NCBI GenBank assembly: GCA_024663395.1
Contig: JANFAH010000044.1
Span: 248,001 to 312,000, forward strand
Direction of reading: 5' to 3'
DNA length: 64,000 nt
DNA from: Pisolithus tinctorius
Lineage: Eukaryota > Basidiomycota > Agaricomycetes > Boletales > Pisolithaceae
Each line of letters begins with the position of its first letter. The stretch's first letter is position 1. Position numbers and translations under genes: made by a program. The notes below the pieces were generated by a model. It worked only from the letters and a program-made list of their open reading frames with translations, was not told the DNA's origin and did no database searches. Positions 24,301 through 34,286 of the stretch are shown here, one piece after another.

Positions 24301-25070
24301 ATGGGTGCCATGGGTGTGGATCGGGGGCCATCGTAGCAGCAGCACGCTGACCAAATTCTTCTTGCGACTGGAAAAGCGATGGGGTATTGCTGTGGGGATG
24401 GAACTCAGTCTTGAAGTCAGCAGGCAGCTGTTCAGGGGATGGCGTTCAGTCACTGCCATTACTCACCATGGAGACATTTGATTGATCTATTCATATCAAG
24501 CATGTATGTACTTAGTATGGCACACTTGGAAACCAGGTAGCACTGAATTCATGCACTCACCACTTTGTGCAGTGGGATCTCCATGAGGCTCCCACATGTC
24601 CTGATCAACAAAATCCATGTGTCCTGAGTGAGAAATGTTGGGAGCTGTAAAGAAACAGCCTTAAGTGCAGGTGTAGCATAGGTTGAAATTGAAACGTACT
24701 TGGCAATCCATCATTATCTTCATTAAGCGTGCAGGTTACTTGAGAAGGGCCTGCCTGTGTGATGTGCATGCACACTGTCGAGTATGCAGATGTGACCAAT
24801 GCTACCCTCAATTCCTCAGCTGAGAACATCGATACACAGTGAGAATCACAAACAAAGCATATGAAAACTAGATGCACCTTGCTCCTTGTCCCTCTCATAT
24901 TCCTTAGTAGTGTCTATTTGTTGTATTTCCCTTGTTTGACGAGCCTCACAGTGTGTTGCATGGCTCTTGATGCCCTGAGGTTTGAATAGTTTTCTGCAGA
25001 TCTGGCATTTGGATGTTTTCAAAAGTGTTTTTTCCAAATAGTTATATTTTGCGTGATGAATGGGGGCCAT
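21338..25070 (-). pseudogene. Plavaka-type DDE transposase, intron-containing, decayed
   Basis: Transposase of agaricomycete Plavaka DNA transposons. The methionine at 25070 is followed by a CX2CX12HX3-4C zinc finger (C-Q-I-C ... H-A-T-H-C, about 25010-24945), as usual for this family. Further blocks: W-H-P-F, S-D-Y-L-F-A-E-I-A-L (about 24310); Y-S-E-P-W-T-G-D-H-W-W-D-I-Q (about 23890-23850); C-P-V-C-L-V-P (about 23240); L-E-L-D-S-L-I-G-L-D-V-H-T (about 22590); Q-G-F-Q-K-F (about 21950); and the C-terminal Y-L-K-V-N-Y-E-S to G-D-M-F block (21780-21360). The pieces are separated by introns and broken by stops. No terminal inverted repeat could be found around it. It probably moved the region once but is now dead. 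Confidence 0.8.
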
Positions 25071-25525
25071 TTCTGAAATGCTGAAGATGAAGGGATTGCA
25101 GTGGTTCAGGAAAAAGGGCAGGGGATCATGAGGAAGTATGTACCAACAACATGCAGCGCAAGCCACCACATTGCAATGCCACTGTGATGATCTTACAGCA
25201 ATCTTACCCTGAAGATAATGGAACTCGTTGCATTATCATATCTCGGTTGCATTTCCAGAACATTATGATGATCATTATTAAGCAGGAGAGGGGTTTCATA
25301 ATGCTTATTACAATTTGTCATCATTGGCATGACCCTAAACATTTTTGCGACATGAGGTGCTTCAAGATGCCTCAAGCACTGCTGGTGGTATATGTGTGCT
25401 TTGGCTCATGTGAGCCTTTCTGACATTTTGCAGGTTACTCTTGGTCTTCCTGTGTCGATGTCGAGTCCTGCAGAGTCGAGGGACTTGGCTGATAAGGCCC
25501 GGAGGTGGCTTGGGTGGCACAGGTG
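25071..25525. other. Upstream region of Plavaka transposase, up to Gypsy-2
   Basis: Promoter-side DNA of the transposase. I see no clear TATA box or terminal repeat. The 3' part (25430-25525) is CpG-richer and, once Gypsy-2 is removed, reads on into 32377. It is therefore likely Copia-A internal sequence. Confidence 0.4.
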
Positions 25526-25530
25526 AGCTG

Positions 25531-25981
25531 TGTTACGCTTGACCGAAGTCAAGATGTAGGGAGAACTCTGACGCAGACTGTGGTTTCTACTGAGCAAACG
25601 GCTGCAGCAACCTCTGTAAACGACAGAGGATTTAGGGCAATGCCAGTAAGAGTGGTCCTTATTAGGGACTCTGAGGGCGAAGTTCTGAGAACGCTGCGTA
25701 TGATTGAGCAGCTCAAGTCTGGGTTTCCAGGACTTGAGCCGACAGCCTAAATACTACATGGGAACAGACCATGAGGCATCTGCATGTATTGAGGTAACTA
25801 CGCCATTGGTTGAACAATGACGACACATGTCCTAAGCATGTAACGAGCGAGTAACACTAGTGGTGGGAATAGGGAGCCATTGGATCAAAGAGAAGACAGC
25901 TCAAAAGGGAAACTATGTCCAGCGGATCAAAAGCAGGGTAAACGTACAGTGAAGAAGAAAAGTTAGGGGTGAAACATAACA
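25531..25981 (-). repeat. 3' LTR of Gypsy-2
   Basis: Mate of the LTR at 31921, with identical length, TGTTACGC start and ATAACA end. It keeps more CpG dinucleotides than the 5' LTR at the variable sites. Confidence 0.9.
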
Positions 25982-26018
25982 TTACCCCCTTTCCAAGCAT
26001 TGAAGTCCCCGACTTCAA

Positions 26019-27060
26019 CTACTCTCCGTAAGGTTCTCCGGTCATATTGCTGATGGAGGAGTCGTCAAAGTCAAAACTATTGTCGTATAAATCGTTATCC
26101 TCGCTCCTGATGAGGGTACGATCATCTACCAAGGCAGGGGTAGCAATTCTGTCCTGTAAAGGATGACGAGGGCATATGGAAGGACATTGGGCTTGAGTAT
26201 GCCCAGGACAAGTGGTGTGACAAAGGGGACATTCATACAGTCCACAGTTGACGTGGATGTGGCCAAGGCGGTGACAGATGTAACATGCCTGACAATAGTG
26301 TGGATTGGATGGAGTAAGAGGTCTATCAAACTCAGTCATGGCATTCAGCACAGGGGTCAGTGGCAACTGCGCAAGGGTTTCGACGATATTTAGTGTGTAG
26401 TCGAGTTCTGCACAGGAGACGCCAAAGGCGGTTTTGGGGTCTACTTCAGATGGAGAGTCGTGAGACTCGCAGGGTTGAGGGTTAGGGCCTGATAAGCAAC
26501 AGGCACGGGGTCTGTCAGCTCTACAGAGAGAGCAGGACGAGTGGGAGGACAATGACAGTGACAATGCCAGAGGGAAGGTTGACATGGAGGAAACCGGAGG
26601 GGAGGTTGCAGTCGAGGGTCTTCTAGACCCAGGAGGAGGGGGAGCGATTAGCGGAGGGTGCTGACAGACGTTGTAGATGAGGTCTGTGCCTCCAAGGACA
26701 TCGAAAAGTCTAAGTAAAAGGGGAACCTGCTGAACGGCGATTTCATTTAGGATGGTATGGGTGGGGGACAGAAGGGGGTTCTGGCGGTTGACATAGCGGG
26801 AAAGTTCTTCAAGCCGAAGGGCTTGGATGGTGGCATGGTATACAAGGTCAAGTGGAGAGTCCTCATCCACTTCATGATAGACTGTGCCGAGAACTGCAGG
26901 GTCGGCGATGAAGAGTCGGTACGAGGTGATCATCTGATCGCTAGCGGGTTGTCGTTGCTGATGGGCAAACAGAGTGTGGTGGCAAGAAGGTTCTCGGGGG
27001 TAAGTGTAGCGACGAGGAGGCATTTCAAGAGTAATGTTTCTGACGGTACGGGTGGAATGT
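26019..27060 (-). CDS. Cys/His-rich C-terminal extension of Gypsy-2 Pol
   Basis: An uninterrupted frame of more than 330 codons follows the chromodomain in the same frame as pol. The first part is basic and helical with few landmarks (L-N-E-I-A-V-Q-Q-V-P-L-L-L-R-L-F). The middle is Pro/Ser-rich. Near 26330-26180 lies a compact Cys/His cluster, C-Y-I-C-H-R-L-G-H-I-H-V-N-C (CX2CX4HX4C), followed by C-P-L-C-H ... C-P-G-H ... C-P. The last 50 residues are acidic. A CCHC knuckle after the integrase is not part of the standard Ty3/Gypsy layout. It could bind nucleic acid during integration or packaging. Function is inferred from motif only. Confidence 0.7.
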
Positions 27061-30000
27061 CAAGTGGGTTGTTTCTGAGGGGGAAAGTCTTTTGGGAAGC
27101 ATCTTTTATAAGTGGAAAGCATATCATCCACATGTTCAAGGTGTGATTCTTTCTGCCACGAGTTTTTGGAAGAGGGGTAGCCTTTCCACTTGATTAAAAA
27201 GGCGTGTCCACGGCCAGATTTCGTGTGGCTGACTATTGCCTCAACCTCGTACTCTTCCTCCTCGTTGATAAGGTCAGGCAGAGGAGCTGGGAAGTTCGGT
27301 CCATGAACGTCATTTTCGCGATAGGGCGATAGGAGAGAAGTGTGGAAGACGTTATGAATCTTCCATCATGAGGGAATCGTGAGGCGATACATAATGGGAG
27401 ACAGGACGTCGGAGATAGTGAAAGGTCCTTCTCGCTTGGGTGCAAGCTTCCTATTTTCATAGGAGCATTTCAAATTGTGTGCTTCTAACCAAACCCTATC
27501 ACCTTTCTGGAACAGGGTGAAGGGTCGTGACGAGCGGTCTTTCATCGTTTTTCTTGCTAGGTCGTGGGCTGCTAGGGCCTCCTCTCTAGCCTTTCAGAGT
27601 TCATCGAGTCTAGACTTGGCGGCAGGAAGATGGGTTTCTGCAATCAGGGACAGAAGTGGTTTTGGCTCGTATCCGTACATGAGATAGAACGGAGATTGAT
27701 GGGTGATGGAGTGTGGGCGGTGATTGTGCATGAATTCTGCCATGGGGAGGTTACTCACCCATGAGGTGGGGTCGTTTTGGCAGAAGATGCAGAGATAGGT
27801 CTCAACCTCTTGGTTTACTCATTCCATCTCTCCATCAGTTTGTGGGTGATATGCCATTGACAAGGCAAGGGAGTATCCCAAAAGGGAAGCAAGTTCTTTT
27901 GCAAAGGCGGAGGCAAACTGAGGGCCTCGATCTGATATGATTTTGTCATACAACCTGAAGCAGGAGTAGACTTTCTTGAAAAACAACGCCGCAATATCAG
28001 CAGCGGAGGCAGTTTTCTTGGTTGGTGTTAAGACTACCCCCTTTGTAAGCCCATGGTCTACCACAACCAAAAGGGAATCATAGCTGTTAGAAACAGGCAG
28101 GTCGGTGATCAGATCACAAGAGATCTGCTGGAAGGGGTGGGTCAAGGTGGAGGGGATAGGCGTAAGGGGTGGCATTGTTGGGTGCATGTTAACCTTGTTT
28201 TGCTGGCATACAGCACAGCCTTCGACATATTTTCGTATGAAGGATGCAAGTCCAGGCCACCAGAACTCAGATGAAACGAGTTGTCAGGTCTTTAGGACAC
28301 CAGGGTGTCCGGCAGAGGGGTGGTCATGGTGGTTGGACACGACAGTCTGTCGGAGGGCAGGGTCATCAGGGATATACACCCGATCTTTGTAAAGTAGTAT
28401 GCCGTTGTCGAACTTCCAGTCAGAGAGGTGAGACTTAAATGGAAGTGGCATATCAACGTTTTCAATGGCCCAAATCGCCGTCTGGACAATAGGGTCTTTC
28501 ATGGAAGATGACCTGACCTTCTGGGTGAGATTTGTGTCAATGAGATTGACGAACAAGGTTTGCGGGAGGAGGGTGACTCCTTTATTGTCATCATCATTGT
28601 CAGGGATGTGGTCGGGTCGGCGGGAGAGTGCATCAGGTGCAGCCAGGTTTTTTCCTGGGACATGTTCTAGCTGCAGCTCGAAGTCTGCGAGGTCAAGGAG
28701 CCAGCAGGCCTGGTGGAGATTTAGATTCTGAGGTGACTTGAAGTATGTCAGATTTTTGTGGTCTGTGAAGACCCTGACAGGGAAAGGAGATCCATGGAGA
28801 TAGTGTCTCCAGGTCTTCAAGCCTCTGATGACCCCTAGTAACTCTCTGTCGAAGATGTCGTAGTTTCTCTCTGCAGGGTTGAACGACTGAGATATGAAAG
28901 CACAAGGTTGCCATTGACCATTTGAGTCTTCCTGGAGGAGAATACCTCCAGTTGCATACTTGGATGCATCGGTAGAGATTGTGAATGGCCGAGAAACATT
29001 GGGCATTCAGAGGGTCGGTTGTGCCATGAATATCCTTTTCAGGAGTTCAAAAGCGGCCTGGCATTTCTTCGACCATTCCCAAGCGACTGTTTTCTTGGTT
29101 AGATCGATAAGGGGTCAGGCGATATCGGAGTAATAGGGGACGAATCTCCTATAGAAGTTTGCGAATCCTAAACAGGATCGCACATCTTTGACCTTTTTTG
29201 GGACAGGCCATTCAGCAATGCCCTGGACCTTAATGGGATCCATGGTGACAGTGTTTTTTTTAATGATCATTCCTAGGTACTCGACTTCGGTCAGATCAAA
29301 GTGACATTTTTCCAGTTTCAGGGGGAGAGAGAGTTCTCTCATCCTTTCGAGGACACGATGGGTTCTTCGTTTATGTTCTTCAGGATCGGTAGAGAAAATG
29401 AGCAGGTCATCCATGTAGATGACTAACCATCCTTCAGCGATCATATCTCTGAAAGAGTCATTCATGAATCGTTGGAAGGTGGTGGGAGAATTGCACAACC
29501 CAAAGAACATGACAGTTGGTTCGAAGAGACCTTTGTGTGTGATGAAAGCAGCTTTCCATTGGTCTCCTTCTTTAATCCAAACATTGTTGTAGCCAGATCT
29601 GACATCCATCTTTGTGAAGATAGAGGCTCCTTTCAGTTTGTCCACAAGGTCTGAGATGAGGGGAAGGAGATATGCATCCTTCACAGTATTCTTGTTCAGG
29701 TATCTGTAGTCCTGGCAGGGACATAGGGAACCATCTTTCTTTCCAACGAAGAAGAAAGGGGTGGCTTGGGGAGACTTCGAGGGATGGATCTTTCCCTCTT
29801 GAAGGTTTTCTTCAATAAACTTTTCGGCGGACTCTCGTTCTGAGGGAGAGAGCAGATAAGCTTTGGCCACCTTGGGGACGAAGTCCTCTACAAGTTTTAT
29901 GGCATGATCATATGGTTGTGATGGGGGTAAGACCCCATCAGATGGTTTCTCGAAAACCGAGGTGAAGTCTTCGTAGTCCTTAGGGAGGACAGCCTTCGGT

Positions 30001-30725
30001 TTCTTTCTGTGTTCTTCTTGGGCTAATTCTGTAGCCATGGTGATTTTTCGAAGAAGACTATTATTGGGGTTGGTCTTCTTGGCTTCTTCAACGAGTTTCC
30101 CAACCGACATCACGAAGTGCGCTCGGATGGTTTCATCTTCTGGTTCTTCATAGTCCATGAACTTGTTTATCCCTTTCTTTTCGGCAGGGGACACAAGGTT
30201 CACAGTTGGTTCTTCGATGGCAATGGAACAGATGTTGTGTCTCAACTCTTTTGATCTATTGGTTTTCTCGTCGATAGACAGTGTGCCCATTCTCCAGTCT
30301 ACAACTGGGTTGTTTTCTTGAAGCCAGGGGAGACCCAGAATGACGTTTTCCGTTCCACAATTGATGACATGGAAAAAGGCCTGGTGGACGAGCCCTTCAA
30401 CCTTAAAGTAGAGAGTGGCAGAAAACAGTATTCTTCCTTTTGAGTTCTGGGTTCCATCGGCATTTTTGGTGAGGATGGGTTCAGCGAGGCGTTGAGTGGG
30501 GATTCGGTGCTTTCGCACAACACCCCAATCGATACAAGAGATTTTCGCTCCGGAGTCAACTAGAGTGGTAGTGTTGACGACTTTCAGGGTAGTTTCTGAT
30601 GCATAAAGGGAGACGGGGATCTGCATAGTATGTTCTGGTGTAGACATTACAAGTACAGGTGCAACAGAAACTAAACTGTCCTTAGTTTGGGGAACATCTG
30701 GCATCAATGCAGAGTTCCCATTCAA
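26019..30725 (-). pseudogene. pol: Gypsy-2 pol with chromodomain and C-terminal zinc-knuckle extension
   Basis: One frame holds all domains. Retropepsin: V-D-S-G-A-K (about 30565). Reverse transcriptase: F-T-K-M-D-V-R-S-G-Y (about 29615) and Y-M-D-D-L-L (about 29420). RNase H: D-A-S-K-Y-A-T-G-G (about 28970). Integrase: HHCC region (about 28335-28190), C-D-L-I (about 28110), S-D-R-G-P-Q-F (about 27930) and H-P-Q-T-D-G-E (about 27845), then a GPY-type region. A chromodomain (E-Y-E-V-E-A-I ... F-L-I-K-W-K-G-Y, about 27270-27100) would direct integration to modified chromatin. The extension follows. The frame is interrupted only by TGA codons (near 29113, 29007, 28282, 27818, 27597, 27370 and 27063), each fitting CGA Arg. 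No frameshift is apparent. Confidence 0.9.
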
Positions 30726-31840
30726 AAATCCTTTCCAAGGGCTCTAGCAATGTTCACCAGAGCGATGGACAGACCAGTGACTTTTTCTTCATCATCGCTT
30801 TCTTCTACCTCCACAATTTTGCAGATTTTCTTTACTTTCTTCTGGGGAGTTTTCCCCTTGTCTGGACATTCTCAGGAAAGATGTCCCTTGTTTCTGCAAC
30901 TGAAACATCTTCCTTCTTTGATATGATGGTCTCGTTCTTCTTTGGAGAGTCTCACTCCATCCACGTCCATAGCGTTTGGATCTTTTTCTTCAGCAAAATT
31001 GTTCCTAGGGTGGAATGTTTTCTTTGCCTTCTTTGTGGAGAATTCATTCACCTTCCTCCATTTGGCGTTGAACTTTTGTGCTTGGGTGTACCACTCAGTA
31101 ATCTTGGTGGGAGTGGTTTCCATCATGTGAATCCTGTTCACGATGAAAGGCTTGAGTCCTAGTGAGAAGAACTCGATCAAGGCGACATCTTCCATGATGG
31201 TAGAGTTGGCAGCGGCGGTTCGGAAATCAGTGATATATTGCTCCACCGAATCCTTTTGTTTCAGGGTCCGCAGTTTGGCGATTGTGGTTCCAGCGGTGTC
31301 AGCAGAGGTGAACGATTCCTTAAAATTCTTCACAAAATCAGTGAAGGTTCCAAAGCTTGGATTGGTTTTTTCCAGAGCTATTTTCTGGTAGGTGGCAGCC
31401 CAAGAATGGGCAATGCCTTTCTTCATGTACAACAAGGCGTAGACCACCTTCTTGGTGTCAGTGTCATACAGTTCTTCATTGACCAAGAGGTAGGTCTGTA
31501 CGGAGTACAGCCAGCTCATGGCATTCTTTTGGTCTCCATCAAAATCAGTTGGAGCTCCAATCTTCAGTTCAGTGGGTTTGACTCCAGAGACAGTAGTCGT
31601 TCCCTTCGACGATGAACTGGACATTGTATTCGGTGGTGGGGTTGGGGGTGTAGGAAGTGTGGTGGGTACTGGTGGGATAGGTGTACCAAGTGAAGCGAGG
31701 GACTGGGTGAAGAGGTTCGAGAGGATTCCAGAGGTAAAGCCTCTATCTGGTTGTTCAGGTTTGTTGGAGGAGGTGTCTGTGACAGTGCTCTCCTGTTCTT
31801 TGTCAGATGACGATTCTTCACGAGTGGGTCGCAACGGCAC
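30722..31840 (-). pseudogene. gag: Gypsy-2 gag
   Basis: Retrotransposon capsid protein. An acidic leader is followed by a Pro-rich linker (about 31680-31620), a gag core (A-M-S-W-L-Y-S-V-Q-T-Y-L, Y-I-T-D-F-R-T-A-A, about 31520-31080) and a zinc knuckle C-F-S-C-R-N-K-G-H-L-S-stop-E-C near 30910-30868. Its penultimate residue is a TGA, probably from Arg CGA. The same frame continues past the knuckle to a second TGA at 30722-30724, right after a run of five T. A minus-1 slip there joins pol, so this may be a programmed frameshift site. Confidence 0.8.
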
Positions 31841-31920
31841 CCAACGTCGGTTGTTTCGGGGGTTCGTGGTGGTGCACTAAGCAGTGACTGTTTCGGCCAA
31901 AGGCTGCAGACTTGAGCTTT

Positions 31921-32371
31921 TGTTACGCTTGACCGAAGTCAAGACATAGGGAGAGCTCTGATGCAGACTGTGGTTTCTACTGAGCAAACGGCTGCAGCAA
32001 CCTCTGTAAACAACAGAGGATTTAGGGCAACACCGGTAAGAGTGGTCCTTATTAGGGACTCTGAGGGCGAAGTTCTGAGAATGCTGTGTATGATTGAGCA
32101 GCTCAAGTCTGGGTTTCCAGGACTTGAGCCGACAGCCTAAATACTACATGGGAACAGACCATGAGGTGTCTGCATGTATCGAGGTAACTATGCCATTGGT
32201 TGAACAATGACGACACATGTCCTAAGCATGTAACAAGCGAGTAATGCTAGTGGTGGGAATAGGGAGCTGTTGGATCACAGAGAAGATGGCTCAAAAGGGA
32301 AACTATGTCCAGTGGATCAAAAGCAGGGTAAACATACAGTGAAGAAGAAAAGTTAGGGGTGAAACATAACA
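31921..32371 (-). repeat. 5' LTR of Gypsy-2
   Basis: 451 bp. It differs from its mate at about 24 positions by eye; about 22 of these are CG/TG/CA exchanges. No TATA box is obvious. No standard tRNA primer site is seen inside: minus-strand AAAGCTCAAGTCTGC follows the LTR. Confidence 0.9.
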
Positions 32372-32376
32372 AGCTG

Positions 32377-32936
32377 TTCGGCCAATTTGCCTCTTGTTTT
32401 CGAACGTTCTGACTTCAAACATCAGTTAGCAGCTTGTTCTTTCCTCGATTCAGGCAGACAGCATAGCTGCTAGTTGTGCCGTCCTTTGCACTGCCATAGC
32501 GCTCGTCATTGGCTTCCTGTGGCTGAAAATCTACATTTGGTGAGTCGTCTCGTATCTTGGCCATTTGAGCACTGATTGCTCTTATCTTCAGCTTCGTTGA
32601 CTCATTCCCAGTGTCCCCACCATCTTGACCATCCTCCCAGTGGGAGGTACCCCCACTGTGCTTCCCTAGCCTATCTGTCTCATGAATTGAGACTTTCCAT
32701 GTGCGCTGACCTTTGTAGGTCTCTCATCGCATTGCAGGCATGCGATCTCCTTCAGGCTGGGGCCGCTCGGGCTCTTGGAGTTCCTCGAGCCATTCTGGCT
32801 CTTCTCCGAGTGCATTCTGGTTAGGCAAAGTCATCTGGCCCTCGCATGGATGTGTCAAGGTGACTTCTTGACCATCCAACACTCGCACTGGTGCTAACTT
32901 TGTTTTTGTGTTCATGATACTGCAGATTTTGTCCAA
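32377..32936 (-). pseudogene. Copia-A internal remnant downstream of gag
   Basis: Minus-strand translation gives hydrophilic, Pro/Glu-rich sequence typical of the poorly conserved middle of fungal Copia polyproteins, with stops. It is continuous with 25430-25525 once Gypsy-2 and one AGCTG are removed. No protease, integrase or reverse transcriptase signature is seen. Confidence 0.45.
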
Positions 32937-33902
32937 TCATTGAACAAATGGGTCTGGCACCAGGATGTGAGTGTGTGGGGGGTCAGGTACGTTAGCAATG
33001 GGGTCGCTGCATGTCTGAATATGCTGAATGTGTTTGACAGGCATTTGCGAAGTAGTTTTGATGATATGAGTGTTCTCGAGATTAATAGAACTGATTGCAA
33101 GATTGAAAGTCTCGCTGTTGGGTTCAAATAGATGTAGATCCATTGTCATGTCGACAACGACGACTTGACTGCACATGCCTGTAGCGCTGGGCTTGTCTGT
33201 GCAGCCATTTGACACTTCTGGGTTCGTGTCTTCAGGTTCATCCACCTGGCTGCTGCCTGCTTTGCATGGCACTACCTCCATCTCTAGCTCTGGGCGCCCA
33301 TTTAGGGCTCGTTCGACCTCTGCTGTAGGTACATCAATGCTTGAGGCTTCGACTTGCATGTGCTGACTAGGCATGGCTTCTACAGACTCAAGTGACAGCT
33401 CCATGCTGTCCTTTTCATTGTCAAGAGTGACTGATAGGTCAGTGAGGATACTTTGTGGAGTTGTACTAGTTTTCTCTAGTGTGAGTGAAGGTTCACACAA
33501 GTCGTCACTCCACACAGCACCTTCAACTGCTCTCCAGTTTGCAGGCCTTGGGATCAAGCCATAGCAAGACTCAAGGTAAATGAACATCTTGTGCGCAGAC
33601 TCTAAATGCATTATGCTGCAGAGGATTGAGTCAGGTAGTCCGCATATGATGAGATGTAAGGCAATGTCATTGCACTGTTGCCAGGCACTGTCAGCGGCTT
33701 GCCAGGCCGTGACCTGTTCTTGTTCCTCATTGGTATGTGGTGCCCATCCTTGGCCACATCCTTCCAGCTGAATTGGATCAGTAGGTTGTGTTTCAGACCC
33801 ATTTAGGAGCCTCATCAAGCCTTCTTTGTCAACTGCCTGCAGAACCCACTCCCCATAGTGGTTCCAGTTGCAGCCATTGTGCACGAGCTCGGGTATGTCC
33901 AT
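32937..33902 (-). CDS. gag: Copia-A gag-like ORF
   Basis: 321 codons, open, CpG-rich. The N-terminus has the Copia gag look: W-N-H-Y-G-E-W-V-L-Q-A-V, then L-M-R-L-L-N-G-S, W-Q-A-A-D-S-A-W-Q-Q-C and a C-G-L-P-D-S-I block. The second half is acidic and Thr/Ser-rich without a zinc knuckle. It begins about 130 bp inside the 5' LTR, the expected place for gag. Only this part of the polyprotein is preserved, so the element would depend on a relative for movement. Confidence 0.65.
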   Translation of the reverse strand: MDIPELVHNGCNWNHYGEWVLQAVDKEGLMRLLNGSETQPTDPIQLEGCGQGWAPHTNEEQEQVTAWQAADSAWQQCNDIALHLIICGLPDSILCSIMHLESAHKMFIYLESCYGLIPRPANWRAVEGAVWSDDLCEPSLTLEKTSTTPQSILTDLSVTLDNEKDSMELSLESVEAMPSQHMQVEASSIDVPTAEVERALNGRPELEMEVVPCKAGSSQVDEPEDTNPEVSNGCTDKPSATGMCSQVVVVDMTMDLHLFEPNSETFNLAISSINLENTHIIKTTSQMPVKHIQHIQTCSDPIANVPDPPHTHILVPDPFVQ

Positions 33903-34022
33903 AATAGATTCCAGTAGCTTCGAGAGTAGTAGAGAATATTTGAGTAGCTGTATTTTCTGTATGAGACTTTGAGTCTCTACAAGTCAAGGTTTTGCCTAAA
34001 TGAAAATTTTCACCACGCTAGG

Positions 34023-34036
34023 TGGGGCTCATAACC
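34023..34036 (-). promoter_or_regulatory. Copia-A primer-binding site (half-tRNA initiator Met type)
   Basis: Minus-strand sequence GGTTATGAGCCCCA abuts the LTR. It resembles the Drosophila copia site, which pairs with an internal fragment of initiator tRNA-Met (C-C-C-A-U-A-A-C-C in the anticodon arm). The same motif precedes the 5' LTR of Copia-B. Confidence 0.7.
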
Positions 34037-34286
34037 TGTAGAAATATCTGTAGGCTACCTCAGTAGTGAACAAACTACTGATGTATTAGATATACCTGTA
34101 GGCTACTACAGGATGTCAGTATAGTAGAATACTTGTAATATAAACAGACTTACCCTCAGTAGTGAACAAACTACTGAGGGAATACTAGTAGAAAATACCA
34201 CAAGTAGGTGCGCTATTTCAGCTTATGTAAGCAGCCAAAACATCGCACAGTGGTCAAGTACCACAGGGGCACTTTATGCTCCAACA
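34037..34286 (-). repeat. 5' LTR of Copia-A
   Basis: 250 bp. Compared with the other LTR it has about 50 extra bp near its TGTAGAAATATC end, made of a partial duplication of the CTCAGTAGTGAACAAACTAC segment. It ends CCAACA followed by the target duplication CCTAT. Confidence 0.85.

Larger units (their letters stand above)
25531..32371 (-). mobile_element. Ty3/Gypsy chromovirus (Gypsy-2), full length
   Basis: Two 451-bp LTRs of equal length (25531-25981 and 31921-32371) start TGTTACGC and end ATAACA. The flanking target duplication is AGCTG (25526-25530 and 32372-32376). Total length is 6,841 bp. It encodes gag with a zinc knuckle, then protease, reverse transcriptase, RNase H, integrase, a chromodomain and an unusual Cys/His-rich C-terminal extension. 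Read on the minus strand, the tract GGAAAGGGGG beside the left LTR (25982-25995) is a good polypurine tract. It inserted into Copia-A and is the least decayed large element here. Confidence 0.95.
13234..34286 (-). mobile_element. Copia-A: Ty1/Copia element expanded to 21 kb by nested insertions
   Basis: Bounded by LTRs at 13234-13437 and 34037-34286, with the target duplication CCTAT at 13229-13233 and 34287-34291. Beside the right LTR is a primer-binding site complementary to the anticodon arm of initiator tRNA-Met, as in Drosophila copia. Beside the left LTR is a purine tract. A gag frame lies at 32937-33902. Protease, integrase and reverse transcriptase are not found. The interior holds the chitin synthase fragments, the Plavaka genes and Gypsy-2. 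The boundaries are well supported. Whether all internal DNA arrived after the Copia insertion is inference. Confidence 0.75.

Noticed and set aside
26019..30725. Recoding of TGA as an amino acid
   Set aside because: TGA codons sit at Arg CGA positions in many unrelated elements and the LTRs show the same CpG transitions, so mutation is the simpler cause.
25432..32540. A plus-strand host gene split by Gypsy-2 in an intron (exons near 25432-25522 and 32454-32540)
   Set aside because: Splice-like sites and a hydrophobic stretch are present, but no frame passes both exons without stops, and the minus strand reads better as Copia-A internal sequence.
32937..33902. A host gene unrelated to transposons
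   Set aside because: Its position just inside a Copia LTR and primer site, and its gag-like N-terminus, explain it better.
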